A stretch of DNA of 64,000 nucleotides from Pseudomonadales bacterium (GCA_028281005.1 JANQKS010000074.1:18370-82369); one strand, 5' to 3'; shown: positions 43,029 through 52,329, numbered from the stretch's first letter. Translations and numbers: made by a program. The notes: generated by a model from the letters alone, not told the origin.

Positions 43029-44168
43029 CTACACCAAACTGTTGGGATCAATGTTGGCGGCACGCTGCTTCAAGCGACGCAGCCAGGCCGCCATCATGTT
43101 GGCACCGCGTTCGTTGGAAAAATCTACATCCCCGGTGCTGGCAAGCCCGGCTAAGACAATGAGCACCGCGCGCTGGTAATCTCGCTTAAACGCCTCGAAC
43201 GAATATTCTGGCATATCCAGTGCGGTGTGATAGTGCTCCAACAGGGCCTCTTCCTCCGCGGCGCTGGCATCTTCTTGCAGCGCGCTGGACAAAAAGTAAG
43301 CCACGTCATAAGCCGCCGGCCCCCGGCGCACCAGTTGGAAATCAATAAACGCGCAGTTCTCCCCGTCAAATACCACGTTGTCCAGACGCAGATCACAGTG
43401 CAGCAACGTCACCGGCGCTTCTTGTACCAGCCGGTGCATCAGATCTTCTCCATGTTCACGCATCCAGCTCAATTGAGAGGCCACATCTTCCCCCATAGTC
43501 TGCCCGTACTGGTCGGCATGTTGCAAAAACATGCCGTGACGGATACGCGCGTCAACATCTAAGGCCAGCAACCAAAAGTGGTCTTTCAACTCGGCACTCT
43601 GCCAGTATTGCCGGTGCAGCGGCGCTATGGCGCTCAACACTTGCCGGCACTGCTCAGCTTGTAGCCCGACCAGCTGATCCCCAGGCTGCATGTCACCAAA
43701 GTACTCGATCAGCAGCATGTAGCGGCGTTTCTTAGCCGCCGCAATGGCAGTGCCGAGCACACTGATCACCTTGTTGAGAAACTTCGGCAGCTTGTCCAGT
43801 GAACGTAAAATCTCTTCTTGGTTCTCCGACCCTTTATCTCGATCAAAATCGCTGAAGTACAATTGCGGGATGTGGATGGGGACTTTCTCGCCAAACTCAC
43901 GGAAAAACATAATTTCCCGCTCGTATACACCCAGCAGCTCACCCATCACCCGGTTGGCCTTTTTGGGTAACTTCGCCACCAACGAGCGCGGCAGCGCTGT
44001 ATCGTTAGATTCGATGTCGAGCTTTAGAATGTCACCCATAAACCCCTGGCCATCTCCCAAGGGCGTTTGGCTTACCGCGGTTACTTCACGTCCGAGTACG
44101 GTACTCAGCCATGCCGCGGTTAATTCTTGCGGGGTTTCGGGTAGGTACTCGCGTTTAGCGGCCATCAT
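43029..44168 (-). CDS. APH-like phosphotransferase
   Basis: 379 residues of the aminoglycoside-phosphotransferase/ecdysteroid-kinase-like fold. The N-lobe has VAKLPKKANRVMGE with the ATP-site Lys; the catalytic Brenner motif is LLHCDLRLDNVVF (HxDxxxxN), and FIDFQLVRRGPAAYDVAYF supplies the metal-binding Asp. Small hydroxylated molecules or alcohols are the usual substrates. It overlaps the HAD hydrolase gene by 14 bp (start ATGATG at 44168), so synthesis is coupled. A kinase next to a HAD phosphatase suggests a phosphorylated intermediate, by inference. Confidence 0.88.
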   Translation of the reverse strand: MMAAKREYLPETPQELTAAWLSTVLGREVTAVSQTPLGDGQGFMGDILKLDIESNDTALPRSLVAKLPKKANRVMGELLGVYEREIMFFREFGEKVPIHIPQLYFSDFDRDKGSENQEEILRSLDKLPKFLNKVISVLGTAIAAAKKRRYMLLIEYFGDMQPGDQLVGLQAEQCRQVLSAIAPLHRQYWQSAELKDHFWLLALDVDARIRHGMFLQHADQYGQTMGEDVASQLSWMREHGEDLMHRLVQEAPVTLLHCDLRLDNVVFDGENCAFIDFQLVRRGPAAYDVAYFLSSALQEDASAAEEEALLEHYHTALDMPEYSFEAFKRDYQRAVLIVLAGLASTGDVDFSNERGANMMAAWLRRLKQRAANIDPNSLV

Positions 44169-44931
44169 TCTGCTCGACAATCTCTATGAGATCGGTGAGG
44201 TGCTTAATGATGTAGGTCGGCTCCGCGGTGATTTCCAAGCCGTGGGTCAACGGCGTCTCTATGCCTTCTTCGACGATACGCGCTGAACGCATGCCAATGG
44301 CGGCCGCCCCCGCCACGTCATGGTGCAAAGAATCACCGACAAACAACACTTCTTCAGTGCGAAGACCACTTTTCTTTAGCGCGTAGTGAAATATTTCGGT
44401 GTCCGGCTTACACGAACGCGCCTCTTCAGAGCTGGTGCAATGATCAAACAAAGGCTCCAACTCGTGTTTGTCCAACAGTGGATACAGATAGTCGTCGTCA
44501 ATGTTGGAGACGATAGATAAGTAAACGCCGCGTGCCTTGAGGTCTTGGAGGGCAGTGCGGCAATCTTCCCTTATGGGTAGGTTCTCCACCATGGCGTCGC
44601 GCTGGCGCAGGTGAAATTCGTCCAACAGGTCATCACTCGGCGTTTTACCGAAATCCGCCAAGAAGTGATGCATGGTGTCGCGGAACAGATCGCGATGCAG
44701 GAAGAAGCTTTCACGCCCATAACGCTGGCCCACATGCCGGTTGGCTTCACCCCAGGAGGCGCCAATGTCCGCTGGGTCAGCTTCGATACCCAACTCGCGC
44801 AGGACAAATCCCAGGCCGCCGCCCATACGCTTTGGCGCGCTGGACGCTGGCTTGGACGATTTGTCACGCGGTCCGTAGTTGTAGCTGAACAGCGTACCGC
44901 CGAGGTCGAAGAAGATCCCTTTGATCTGCAT
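44155..44931 (-). CDS. HAD-superfamily hydrolase
   Basis: 258 residues. Motif I is FFDLGGTLFSYN (the first Asp, with Gly in place of the second Asp, as in some mammalian-type members), motif II Ser/Thr is SIVSNID, motif III Lys lies near EARSCKPDTEIFHYAL, and motif IV is VLFVGDSLHHDVAGAAAIG. It hydrolyses a phosphate ester or halide. The absent second Asp of DxDxT may reduce phosphatase activity, so haloacid or related chemistry cannot be excluded. It is coupled to the kinase gene that overlaps it. Confidence 0.85.
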   Translation of the reverse strand: MQIKGIFFDLGGTLFSYNYGPRDKSSKPASSAPKRMGGGLGFVLRELGIEADPADIGASWGEANRHVGQRYGRESFFLHRDLFRDTMHHFLADFGKTPSDDLLDEFHLRQRDAMVENLPIREDCRTALQDLKARGVYLSIVSNIDDDYLYPLLDKHELEPLFDHCTSSEEARSCKPDTEIFHYALKKSGLRTEEVLFVGDSLHHDVAGAAAIGMRSARIVEEGIETPLTHGLEITAEPTYIIKHLTDLIEIVEQNDGR

Positions 44932-44991
44932 GAGTCTAACCCCGCTTCCTAATTGGACTATTTACGAATGCACACGATGCGGTCAGCACCC

Positions 44992-45756
44992 TCATTGCGC
45001 CGTCATACCCGCATCAACCACAAATTCCGCACCGGTCACGTAGTTGGATTCATCCGACGCCAGATACAAAATGCAATTGGCAATATCGAGGGGCTCACCG
45101 GCACGGCCGAGCGGTATACGCATGACGCTAGCGTCAACATCGTCGGCGCTATTGGCACCGGTGGCTTGGGCTTGCATGTTGGTCCAGATCACCCCGGGGT
45201 GCACTGAGTTACAACGGATGTTGTACTTGGCCGCTTCCACCGCCACGGCTTTACCCATGATGCGTACACCCCCTTTGGCGGCTGCGTATGCGGTGCAGGT
45301 TTGCAACCCCACCAGTCCAGCCACCGAAGACAGGTTAATGATGCTGCCGCCGCCACGGTTTTTCATCGCCGCTATGGCTGCCCGACAACCCAGAAATACG
45401 CTGGTGAGGTTTACCTCAATCTGGCGGTTCCACTGCGCTAGTGTCATCTCTTCAATCGGCACCAGCACCGCTATGCCGGCGTTATTCACGCATATGTCTA
45501 AACCGCCGTAGGCCTCCGTGACAGCGGCCATCACCTCTTCCCAGCCCGCTTCATCCGTGACGTCCTGGCGCATAGCGGTGGCGTCGCCGCCGGCATCACG
45601 TATGGCTTGGGCAGTGGCTCCCACACCTACCGCATCCACGTCGGTGACAAATACTTTTGCCCCTTCCTCCGCAAACCGCAGTGCGGTGGAATGGCCAAGT
45701 CCAGGATTGGAGGCGCCGCCGGTGATGAGCGCCACTTTGCCGTCTAAACGTCCCAT
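44992..45756 (-). CDS. Short-chain dehydrogenase/reductase
   Basis: 254 residues. Cofactor site TGGASNPGLGHSTAL (TGxxxGxG), the acidic DVDAV after the second strand favours NAD(H), NNAGIA, and the active-site SSVAGLVGLQTCTAYAAAKGG (Ser and YxxxK; quoted over two adjoining parts, SSVAGLVG and YAAAK). The C-terminal VTGAEFVVDAGMTAQ is usual. AAGGGG lies before the ATG. It may act with the HAD and kinase unit that starts 60 bp downstream on the same strand. Confidence 0.92.
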   Translation of the reverse strand: MGRLDGKVALITGGASNPGLGHSTALRFAEEGAKVFVTDVDAVGVGATAQAIRDAGGDATAMRQDVTDEAGWEEVMAAVTEAYGGLDICVNNAGIAVLVPIEEMTLAQWNRQIEVNLTSVFLGCRAAIAAMKNRGGGSIINLSSVAGLVGLQTCTAYAAAKGGVRIMGKAVAVEAAKYNIRCNSVHPGVIWTNMQAQATGANSADDVDASVMRIPLGRAGEPLDIANCILYLASDESNYVTGAEFVVDAGMTAQ

Positions 45757-45842
45757 GAATTACCCCTTACTTCTCAATAAAATACTCAGCGCGCTAGATT
45801 AGGACAAGGCGCCTGCATATGACAGCTGCCTAGACTGTGGTA

Positions 45843-47174
45843 TCAACCGTGATTCCACGATTTGGCTTCGTGCAGCGCAGCACGGTAGTGTTTCAAACAA
45901 AGCAGCAAACACACGATGGCTACGGAATAGTTAATCACCGCCAGAATGGAAATGGACTTCCCCAAGGCCAGTTCGCTGGCGAATACAAAATCACTGATCA
46001 GAGCGGGCAACGAAGGCGCAAACGTATAGGCCAAAAAGTTCACCGCTATCAGGTAAAACGCCACCATCTGTCCGCGTAATTCATTGGGCGCAATCGCTTG
46101 CAAAGTCGCCATGATCAACCCCGACGGCATAGCCATACAAAAGGTCACCGGCACCAACAACGCCACCGCCAGCCAAGGGTCCGGCAGGATGGTGAGCACG
46201 GTTGCCGTGGGGAGTAACACGATGGTCCCATACAGCACCAAACGCAACGTGGCGTCCGGGACCCTGCGGCGCAACAAAACGCCCGCCCTAAAGCCCGCCC
46301 ATACACTGCCGCTGATTCCCACCAGCATGGCAATACTGCCGTATACCAGGCCTATTTCGGTCCTGCTCCAGCCATGGTTGCGCACGTAATACTCCACCAG
46401 CCAGCTGAACAAGGACCAGCCTTGGGTGGCGAGGCACAAATAGGCGGTGAACACCAAGAAGAAAAACTTCCGCCGCGTCTCCACGAAGCGCCATACTTCA
46501 GCAAAGGACACACCGGAACTGGCTGTGTTAATACGGCCGCGCCGTCCCGGTTCGCGCAGCCCCAACATCATCGCAGCGACCAAGATGCCCGGCGCACCCA
46601 CCACAATAAACACCATCTGCCAGGAGAACACTTCGCCGATCAGCGGCAGCACATAGTTTGGTGTGGCTTCTAAATAGTCGATCAGCGGGCCGCCGGCCAT
46701 GTTGGCCAACCCCTGCCCAATGAAGGGTGCTGCCGACACCACACCGATAGCCAGCGGTAATCGCTCCGACGGAAAGTAGTCCGCCAACGCCGAATTTGCG
46801 GCCGGACCCAAGGTCGCTTCACCCACTCCCACACCCATGCGCGCTAAAAACAGATGCCAGTATTGGCTCACCATCCCACACACTACGGTCAGCAAGCTCC
46901 AGCTGAAGATACCCGCCGCCATCAGGTTACGACGGTTGTAACGATCCGCAATCCATCCGGCGGGATAGGAGAAAATGCTGTATAGGAAGGTGAAGGCAAA
47001 ACCCATGATCAGCGACACCTGGAAATCAGAGATCCCGCCCAGGTCACGTTTCACCGGACCGATCATGACATTAAGAATCTGCCGATCGATGATGGAAAAG
47101 GTCGAGGCCAATGTGAACACAAACACCACGTACCACAAATAGGCATTCCCGAACTTGCCTTCACTCCCCTGCAT
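45843..47174 (-). CDS. MFS transporter
   Basis: About 443 residues with 12 predicted membrane helices. The loop motif GWIADRYNRRN (motif A) follows the second helix, and VGVGEATLGPAANSALADY is the fourth-fifth helix region. It belongs to the spinster/anion-cation-symporter-like branch and most likely carries an organic acid or other catabolic substrate across the inner membrane. The ATG at 47174 with AAGG upstream is preferred over TTG at 47195. It is divergent from the EthD gene. Confidence 0.9.
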   Translation of the reverse strand: MQGSEGKFGNAYLWYVVFVFTLASTFSIIDRQILNVMIGPVKRDLGGISDFQVSLIMGFAFTFLYSIFSYPAGWIADRYNRRNLMAAGIFSWSLLTVVCGMVSQYWHLFLARMGVGVGEATLGPAANSALADYFPSERLPLAIGVVSAAPFIGQGLANMAGGPLIDYLEATPNYVLPLIGEVFSWQMVFIVVGAPGILVAAMMLGLREPGRRGRINTASSGVSFAEVWRFVETRRKFFFLVFTAYLCLATQGWSLFSWLVEYYVRNHGWSRTEIGLVYGSIAMLVGISGSVWAGFRAGVLLRRRVPDATLRLVLYGTIVLLPTATVLTILPDPWLAVALLVPVTFCMAMPSGLIMATLQAIAPNELRGQMVAFYLIAVNFLAYTFAPSLPALISDFVFASELALGKSISILAVINYSVAIVCLLLCLKHYRAALHEAKSWNHG

Positions 47175-47254
47175 GTCTCGTACCTTGGTGTACAAAGATC
47201 GGTGATGCTAATCTCACAGGCTCAAGAGATCCATCAGCGATATGGGGAGGGATA

Positions 47255-48028
47255 ATGATTCGATTGGTATTTGTGTTGCGGCGCAAGCCCGGCCTGTCCT
47301 TGGCAGAGTTTCACGACTATTGGAAAAACACTCACGGCCCGCTAGTCGCGAGTTTCACCGACGACCTCAAGATTCTGCGTTATGTGCAGACCCACACACT
47401 GGAGGATCCAGCCAACGAAGCCGCGCAACAAGCACGCGGCAACATGGAGCCACACTACGACGGGGTGGCGGAGTTATGGTGGTCCACGGAAGCCGAGCTG
47501 GAGGCCGCCATGGCCAGCGAAGCCGGCCAGGCAGCCGGGGCGGCGCTGCTGGAAGACGAAGCAAAGTTCATAGATTTGCCCCAATCACCTCTGTGGATGG
47601 CCTACGAATACCCGCAAATTAACCCCTGCCCCGAAAACATCGTCGCCAAGGAAAAAAGTAACGTCGTGCGGGTCTTTTTCCCCTTGCGGCATCAGAGCCA
47701 CCTGAGTGAAGAAGCCGCGCGTCACTACTGGCTCACCCAGCACGGTCCCATTGTGCGTTCCCACGGCGAAGCTGCAGGCACCTTGTGTTATCGCCAAGTG
47801 CATCGCGCCAACTCCGCCATCGATGCAGGTATACAGTCCGCCCGCGGCACCCAAGTTGAGTCTTACCTGGGCCATGCGGAAGCCTGGGTTGACCGGGGGC
47901 GGGCAGTGCCAACGGAGGAAGCACGGCGCGCCAACCAGGCGTTTATCGAGGATGAACATAATTTTATTGATATGCAGCGCTCCACCATCTGGTTTGGCAA
48001 AGAGCACACCATCATCGATCGGCGCTGA
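47255..48028 (+). CDS. EthD-domain protein, two domains
   Basis: 257 residues carrying two EthD dabb-fold units in one chain: MIRLVFVLRRKPGLSLAEFH...YWKNTHGPLV (residues 1-110) and NVVRVFFPLRHQSHLSEEAA...YWLTQHGPIV (about 140-235). Single EthD proteins were found beside the P450 of ethyl tert-butyl ether degradation and are needed for that route; their chemistry is not settled. Here a P450 gene lies 6 kb away. GGGAGGG lies before the ATG. It precedes a second APH-like kinase by 42 bp. Confidence 0.9.
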   Translation: MIRLVFVLRRKPGLSLAEFHDYWKNTHGPLVASFTDDLKILRYVQTHTLEDPANEAAQQARGNMEPHYDGVAELWWSTEAELEAAMASEAGQAAGAALLEDEAKFIDLPQSPLWMAYEYPQINPCPENIVAKEKSNVVRVFFPLRHQSHLSEEAARHYWLTQHGPIVRSHGEAAGTLCYRQVHRANSAIDAGIQSARGTQVESYLGHAEAWVDRGRAVPTEEARRANQAFIEDEHNFIDMQRSTIWFGKEHTIIDRR

Positions 48029-48070
48029 GAGCAGCTGAGGGTACAAAAGGAAGTTAAAGGACGTACCGTT

Positions 48071-49093
48071 ATGGCATTCCCGGTAAACGCAAACCACCTC
48101 ACCAGTACCTGGCTATCTTCAGCCCTAGGCGTGGAAGTGCGTGGCTTTGAAGTGGAGTACTTTGGCGAGGGCGCCGGCATCATCGGCTTAGTCACCCGCG
48201 TGCACTTAGACACGGCCGAGGGTCCCCAATCTATCATCGCCAAATTCCCCTCCCCTGCAGAAGAGAACCGGGCGGTGGCGGCCACCTACGACATGTACGG
48301 GCGCGAAGTGAATTTCTACAAATACTTAGCGCCAAAGATCGACCTACGTGTGCCGGATTGTTACTTCGCGGAAATTAACCCGCAAACCTCAGAATTTGTA
48401 CTCCTGTTGGAAGATCTTAAAGATCTGCGCATCGGCGACCAGGTCACCGGCTGCAGTGTGGCTGATGCCAACATGGTGATTGGCGGAATTGCCAAGCTGC
48501 ATGCCAGCACATGGCAGTCCACCCAATTGCTGGTGTCCCACAACAACCCCGCCCAAAGCGCGGGAATGCAAGGCGGTTTTGAGATGGGCTGGCCGGTCGT
48601 GTGTGAACAGTTTGCGGATCTTATCCCACCAGACATCAAGGACATTGCCGCAACTTTGCCCGCGCATGTGCCGTCGCTGTTGCAACAAATGTGTGAAGCG
48701 CCAATCAGCGCCGTCCATGCGGACGTGCGCTTAGACAACGTGTTTTTCGGCGACGACGAGATTGCGCTGGTGGATTGGCAATCGGTCTGCACCTCGGCCC
48801 CGGAGCAGGACTTGGCCTACTTTGTCACCCAGAGCTTAAGCGACGAAGTGCGCAACGCCGAAGACTGGGTTGCGGTGTATCACGGACATCTGGTGGATGC
48901 CGGTATCGACTACAGTTTAGAGCAATGTCGCGCACGCTATCGGGTCAGCGCGATGTATCTGCTCTGTTACGCCACGGTGATTGCCGGCACGCTGGACCTT
49001 GGGAATGAGCGCGGCATGCAGCTTGGACGGACTTTGTTTGGAAACTCAATGCGCTCGTTGGTTGAGCTTGATGCGTTTGAGTTGTTGGCTTAA
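48071..49093 (+). CDS. APH-like phosphotransferase
   Basis: 340 residues of the same fold as the gene at 43029. IIAKFPSPAEENRAV has the ATP-site Lys, VLLLEDLKDLRIGDQ is the hinge, and the catalytic Brenner motif is AVHADVRLDNVFF with LVDWQSVCTSAPEQDLAYF following. The same neighbour type (SDR, EthD, CoA-transferase genes) recurs around both kinases. AGGAAG lies before the ATG. The substrate is probably a small hydroxylated compound of the local catabolic route. It is the last gene of the EthD unit. Confidence 0.88.
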   Translation: MAFPVNANHLTSTWLSSALGVEVRGFEVEYFGEGAGIIGLVTRVHLDTAEGPQSIIAKFPSPAEENRAVAATYDMYGREVNFYKYLAPKIDLRVPDCYFAEINPQTSEFVLLLEDLKDLRIGDQVTGCSVADANMVIGGIAKLHASTWQSTQLLVSHNNPAQSAGMQGGFEMGWPVVCEQFADLIPPDIKDIAATLPAHVPSLLQQMCEAPISAVHADVRLDNVFFGDDEIALVDWQSVCTSAPEQDLAYFVTQSLSDEVRNAEDWVAVYHGHLVDAGIDYSLEQCRARYRVSAMYLLCYATVIAGTLDLGNERGMQLGRTLFGNSMRSLVELDAFELLA

Positions 49094-49128
49094 TGCCGCA
49101 GGCAACCGAACGTGATACTGTTTGTTGC

Positions 49129-49321
49129 GGACGCGACACGGATAGCTTTATCAGAAGTGGTCGCAACTCCGGCGCTGCCAGGCGCTTGGCTGCGGAACTC
49201 GACCAATTTTGCTTCGCAAAATTTGGGACTCAAACAATCCTCGCCACCCCTTCGGGGCCGCTTTGGCAGCGCCTCCGTTAGACGCTCCGACACTTCTGAT
49301 AAAGCTATCCGTGTCGCGTCC
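49129..49321. repeat. 193-bp palindromic element with perfect 31-bp inverted ends
   Basis: The left arm (49129-49159) and right arm (49291-49321) are perfect inverted complements of 31 bp, starting GGACGCGACACGGATAGC. Inside lie GGCGCTGCC (49171-49179) against GGCAGCGCC (49265-49273), a perfect hairpin AATTTTGC/GCAAAATT (49205-49223) and CCCC/GGGG around TTC (49247-49257). The element fills the gap between convergent genes. It encodes no protein that I can support and resembles a miniature inverted-repeat element or a very large cruciform. I see no clear target-site duplication. Confidence 0.85.
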
Positions 49322-49361
49322 TCGCGCATACCTAGTATGACGTCATTTGGACTTGTGTGAA

Positions 49362-50525
49362 TTAGATCCCCAAATCCAGCAAGTTATAGTCCTTAATCGC
49401 CGCCCGCGCCGCATCGTCAAACTGTAACTGGTCCATCTCATCCGCCAACGGCGCATAGGCATACGGCGTTTCTTGTGGAAACCGCGCGCGACGCGCATTG
49501 ATGCCGTAGCCAATCATCTTGGCCCGCTCATGAATACGATCCGCATCGTACACCGAGACGTCGTTGTGAATACCACCGCCTTGAACTCCTAACACCGAGG
49601 CGCGGCGATGAAATCCGAAGTTGATGGTGACCCGCATGTCGTCGCTGGTATTGGCAAAAGACCCGTGTACCGCCTGGCGATTACAAATGGCTACATCACC
49701 CGGCTCACATATGATGGGCACTGCGTCCGGTAAACGGTCGGATCCCGCTCTCGCCACCATGGCCTTGATGTCAACTTCGCCTTGCCGATGGGAGCCGGGA
49801 ACCACCCACACCCCATTGGCCGCGGTGCAGCCATAGAGTTGCGCCATGAAATTAAAGCCATGGGTATTGGCGTCCAGGTCCGGGCTGTCCCAATGGGTAA
49901 AACCGTCTTGGTGCCAAGCCACTGAGCCGCCTAGCCGTGGATGCTTCATCCACACCGCTTCGTTAAACGGCACAAAATCTTCACCGTTGATGGCAGCGGC
50001 CACGCGCAGCAAATCTGGATGTGCATAGACGCGCAGACAGGCGTCGGAAAACTGCAGGGAGCCGAGCACCAGTTGCAAAACATGGCGTGGCGCGTCCTCT
50101 GGGGCTGCGGGTTCGATCATTTTTGAGGGATGGCGGCCGTGAGAGACGGCGGTGCCGCCAATGGGATCACTCAGCGGACGCACCCAGGACAATGTGCGCG
50201 CTTTACAATCATGTGCCAGCGCCGGACGCCCCAGCTGATCAACCCTTGCATCCTTGTGAACAGGCGCACGCTGCCACATGTCGATGACATCGTGCTCCAG
50301 GTCCGCCAATTCTTCTACGCCAATCACCCCTTGCAGAATATAAAAACCGTACTGGTTGTATGCCTGCAAGATGTCATCATGCAGGTGGCCGTCCGCGGTG
50401 AAGCGGATGGGGCCGCGGTTGTCTAGCTGCAGGGCTTTGCGGGTGCCTTGTTCCAGGTAGGCACACATCGCAGCTTCGTGCTCGCCGTAGTCTGTTTTAG
50501 TGGCGCGGTAAAAATGTACCGTCAC
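49362..50525 (-). CDS. Phytanoyl-CoA dioxygenase (PhyH) family
   Basis: 387 residues of the 2-oxoglutarate/Fe(II) dioxygenase type. The facial triad is visible as WHQDGFTHWDSP (His, Asp) and VHGSFANTSDDMRVTINFGF (second His). It hydroxylates an organic substrate, often a CoA ester or lipid, next to the carboxyl group. The GTG start at 50525 shares GTGA with the stop of the upstream CoA-transferase, so both are translated together. This supports a CoA ester or a free acid made available to the transferase. The convergent palindromic element lies downstream. Confidence 0.9.
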   Translation of the reverse strand: MTVHFYRATKTDYGEHEAAMCAYLEQGTRKALQLDNRGPIRFTADGHLHDDILQAYNQYGFYILQGVIGVEELADLEHDVIDMWQRAPVHKDARVDQLGRPALAHDCKARTLSWVRPLSDPIGGTAVSHGRHPSKMIEPAAPEDAPRHVLQLVLGSLQFSDACLRVYAHPDLLRVAAAINGEDFVPFNEAVWMKHPRLGGSVAWHQDGFTHWDSPDLDANTHGFNFMAQLYGCTAANGVWVVPGSHRQGEVDIKAMVARAGSDRLPDAVPIICEPGDVAICNRQAVHGSFANTSDDMRVTINFGFHRRASVLGVQGGGIHNDVSVYDADRIHERAKMIGYGINARRARFPQETPYAYAPLADEMDQLQFDDAARAAIKDYNLLDLGI

Positions 50526-51856
50526 GACGGCTGCTTCTGGTTCTGTTCCTGGCCCTGTTCCTGGTTCCCCTCCGTCCCAATCGCCGCGGCCAGCAAGGCG
50601 AGCGCTTCTGCGCGTACCGCAGTGGCGTGCTGCGTAAGCTGTTCAATGTCATCACTGCTCATGCCCGCGGCGCTCAACACTTCACGATTGGCTTCTCCCA
50701 ATTCCGGCGGCCCACCTTTAACGCTGCCCGGGGTATCGCTCATGGAAATGAGATTACCAACCACACGTGTGGAGCCCACGCCCGGTACTTCCACGTCCGC
50801 AAAATAGTTATTGGCCAGACTTTGCGGGTCTTGCAGCACTTCATGCCAATCGCGCACCCGCTCCCAGATGATCTCCGGCTGGGTGCGTAAAAAGTCATCC
50901 CATTCCTGGGCGGTCTTTTGTGCAAAAGCGTGTTCTAACTTGGCGCGGAACTCATCGGAGTCGGCATCAGTGAGGCCTTCACCCAACCGCCCGGCCGGCG
51001 TTTGTAGGCGCGGATCAAATGCCAGCTCAGGCACATCCGCAAATATACAGAACGCATCCCAGTCTTCTTGCTGCATGGTTTGCGCCAGCAAAATGGCGCC
51101 GCCGCACTGGGTGCGGTAGACGCCGTAGGGCCCGCGGATGATGGGATGGTGACTGCCGTCGCGCTGCAGTTTCGCACCGGTCATGCTGACGTGCGCCAAC
51201 TCCCACTGCTGCAGCCACAGTTGTGAACCGAGGCCGCTGGTTTGCATCAATTGACCTTGACCCCCATTACGTTCACGGCCCAACAACGCCGTGACTGTGC
51301 CCAGCGCCAACTGCATCGCACCTGTAGTGTCCGCAACGATCCCGCCCGGCACATGCGGAGCTGCGTCGGCCGGGCCAGTCATGGCCACCAAGCCGCCCCT
51401 AGCCACTGCGGCGCCATCTAACATGGCACGGTCTGCATCTTCACCCAGCGGGCCAAAGCCGTTTACGGAGGCATAAATCAGTTTTGGGTATTGCGCGTGT
51501 AACGTGTCGTAGTCCAAACCCAGTTTAGCCAGCGCCGCCAAACGGAAGTTTGTCAGGAATACATCAGCACCCTTGAGCAGTTTGTGGACCGCTTGCAGGC
51601 CCAAGTCGGTCGCCAAGTCCACGCACACCGATCTTTTACCCCGGTTACAGGCCACATACTGCGGACCCACTGTCCCAACCGGTGTCATGTTGCCTCGCCC
51701 GCGGCCATAGCGGCTGGCGTCACCCAGCGGGGGCTCCACCTTGATCACCTCAGCCCCCATGTCGCGTAGGTAGCCGCCGGCGGCTGGGCCCTGCACAGCG
51801 ATGGTCAGTTCTACTACGGAGATCCCACTCAACGGTTCTGGTAAAGATTCCGGCAT
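50522..51856 (-). CDS. CaiB/BaiF-family CoA-transferase (type III)
   Basis: 444 residues. N-terminus ISVVELTIAVQGPAAGGYLRDMGAEVIKVEPP (quoted in parts, QGPAAGGYLRDMGAE), then NRGKRSVCVDLATDLGL and YASVNGFGPLGEDAD are family blocks. The C-terminus has a Gln/Glu-rich tail (EQGQEQNQKQ) not part of the fold. It transfers CoA to an acid. It overlaps the PhyH gene by four bases, and the two probably act in sequence. This is the third CoA-transferase in the window and is unlike a tandem copy of the pair at 26.5-29 kb. Confidence 0.9.
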   Translation of the reverse strand: MPESLPEPLSGISVVELTIAVQGPAAGGYLRDMGAEVIKVEPPLGDASRYGRGRGNMTPVGTVGPQYVACNRGKRSVCVDLATDLGLQAVHKLLKGADVFLTNFRLAALAKLGLDYDTLHAQYPKLIYASVNGFGPLGEDADRAMLDGAAVARGGLVAMTGPADAAPHVPGGIVADTTGAMQLALGTVTALLGRERNGGQGQLMQTSGLGSQLWLQQWELAHVSMTGAKLQRDGSHHPIIRGPYGVYRTQCGGAILLAQTMQQEDWDAFCIFADVPELAFDPRLQTPAGRLGEGLTDADSDEFRAKLEHAFAQKTAQEWDDFLRTQPEIIWERVRDWHEVLQDPQSLANNYFADVEVPGVGSTRVVGNLISMSDTPGSVKGGPPELGEANREVLSAAGMSSDDIEQLTQHATAVRAEALALLAAAIGTEGNQEQGQEQNQKQPS

Positions 51857-51906
51857 CGCACTTCTCTCCCCTGCAAGTCAATGTTTAGCGCATTTGCACA
51901 GCGCAC

Positions 51907-52329
51907 CTACTGTGGTGGTGGTGGCTCAAGCCCCATACTGGCCAAAAACTCCGCCCCGGTCATACGCGGGTGATCACCGGCAAAATCATAACCACTGGGC
52001 TTTTCATCGACGTAGATTTCACCCGAGAGTGAAAACTGCTCAGCATCGTCAAAACACCCGGTGGCCATCATGTACATTTCCGGTTGTTTCATCCGATAAA
52101 ACAAGTTGGTGCCGCAGACACTGCAGAAACCGCGTTCTGCCCATTCCGAAGAGGTGAAACACTTGATGTTGTCTTCACCCTGAAATTTGATACTGCCCAC
52201 CTGAGCGGCCTGCATCGGTCCGCCGGTCCAGTTGCGGCACATAGAACAATGGCAGGCGTGTACGTGGGTATCAACATCTTCTGCGGTGAAGGTCACCGCG
52301 CCACACAGACATCTTCCCGTTGCACTCAT
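51907..52329 (-). CDS. GFA-family (Mss4-like zinc-binding) protein
   Basis: 140 residues of the glutathione-dependent formaldehyde-activating enzyme family. Cys ligands are seen in GRCLCGAVTF, HACHCSMCRNWTGG and FCSVCGTNLFYRM. Most family members are not proven formaldehyde enzymes. The ATG at 52329 has GAGGAG upstream; the longer frame is rejected. It lies 50 bp downstream of the malic enzyme's divergent start region and co-directional with the CoA-transferase. A role in handling small reactive carbonyls would fit the oxidative context, by inference. Confidence 0.87.
   Translation of the reverse strand: MSATGRCLCGAVTFTAEDVDTHVHACHCSMCRNWTGGPMQAAQVGSIKFQGEDNIKCFTSSEWAERGFCSVCGTNLFYRMKQPEMYMMATGCFDDAEQFSLSGEIYVDEKPSGYDFAGDHPRMTGAEFLASMGLEPPPPQ

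Noticed and set aside
49090..49329. ORFs on both strands within the palindromic element
   Set aside because: The two products mirror each other because the DNA is an inverted repeat; neither resembles a protein.
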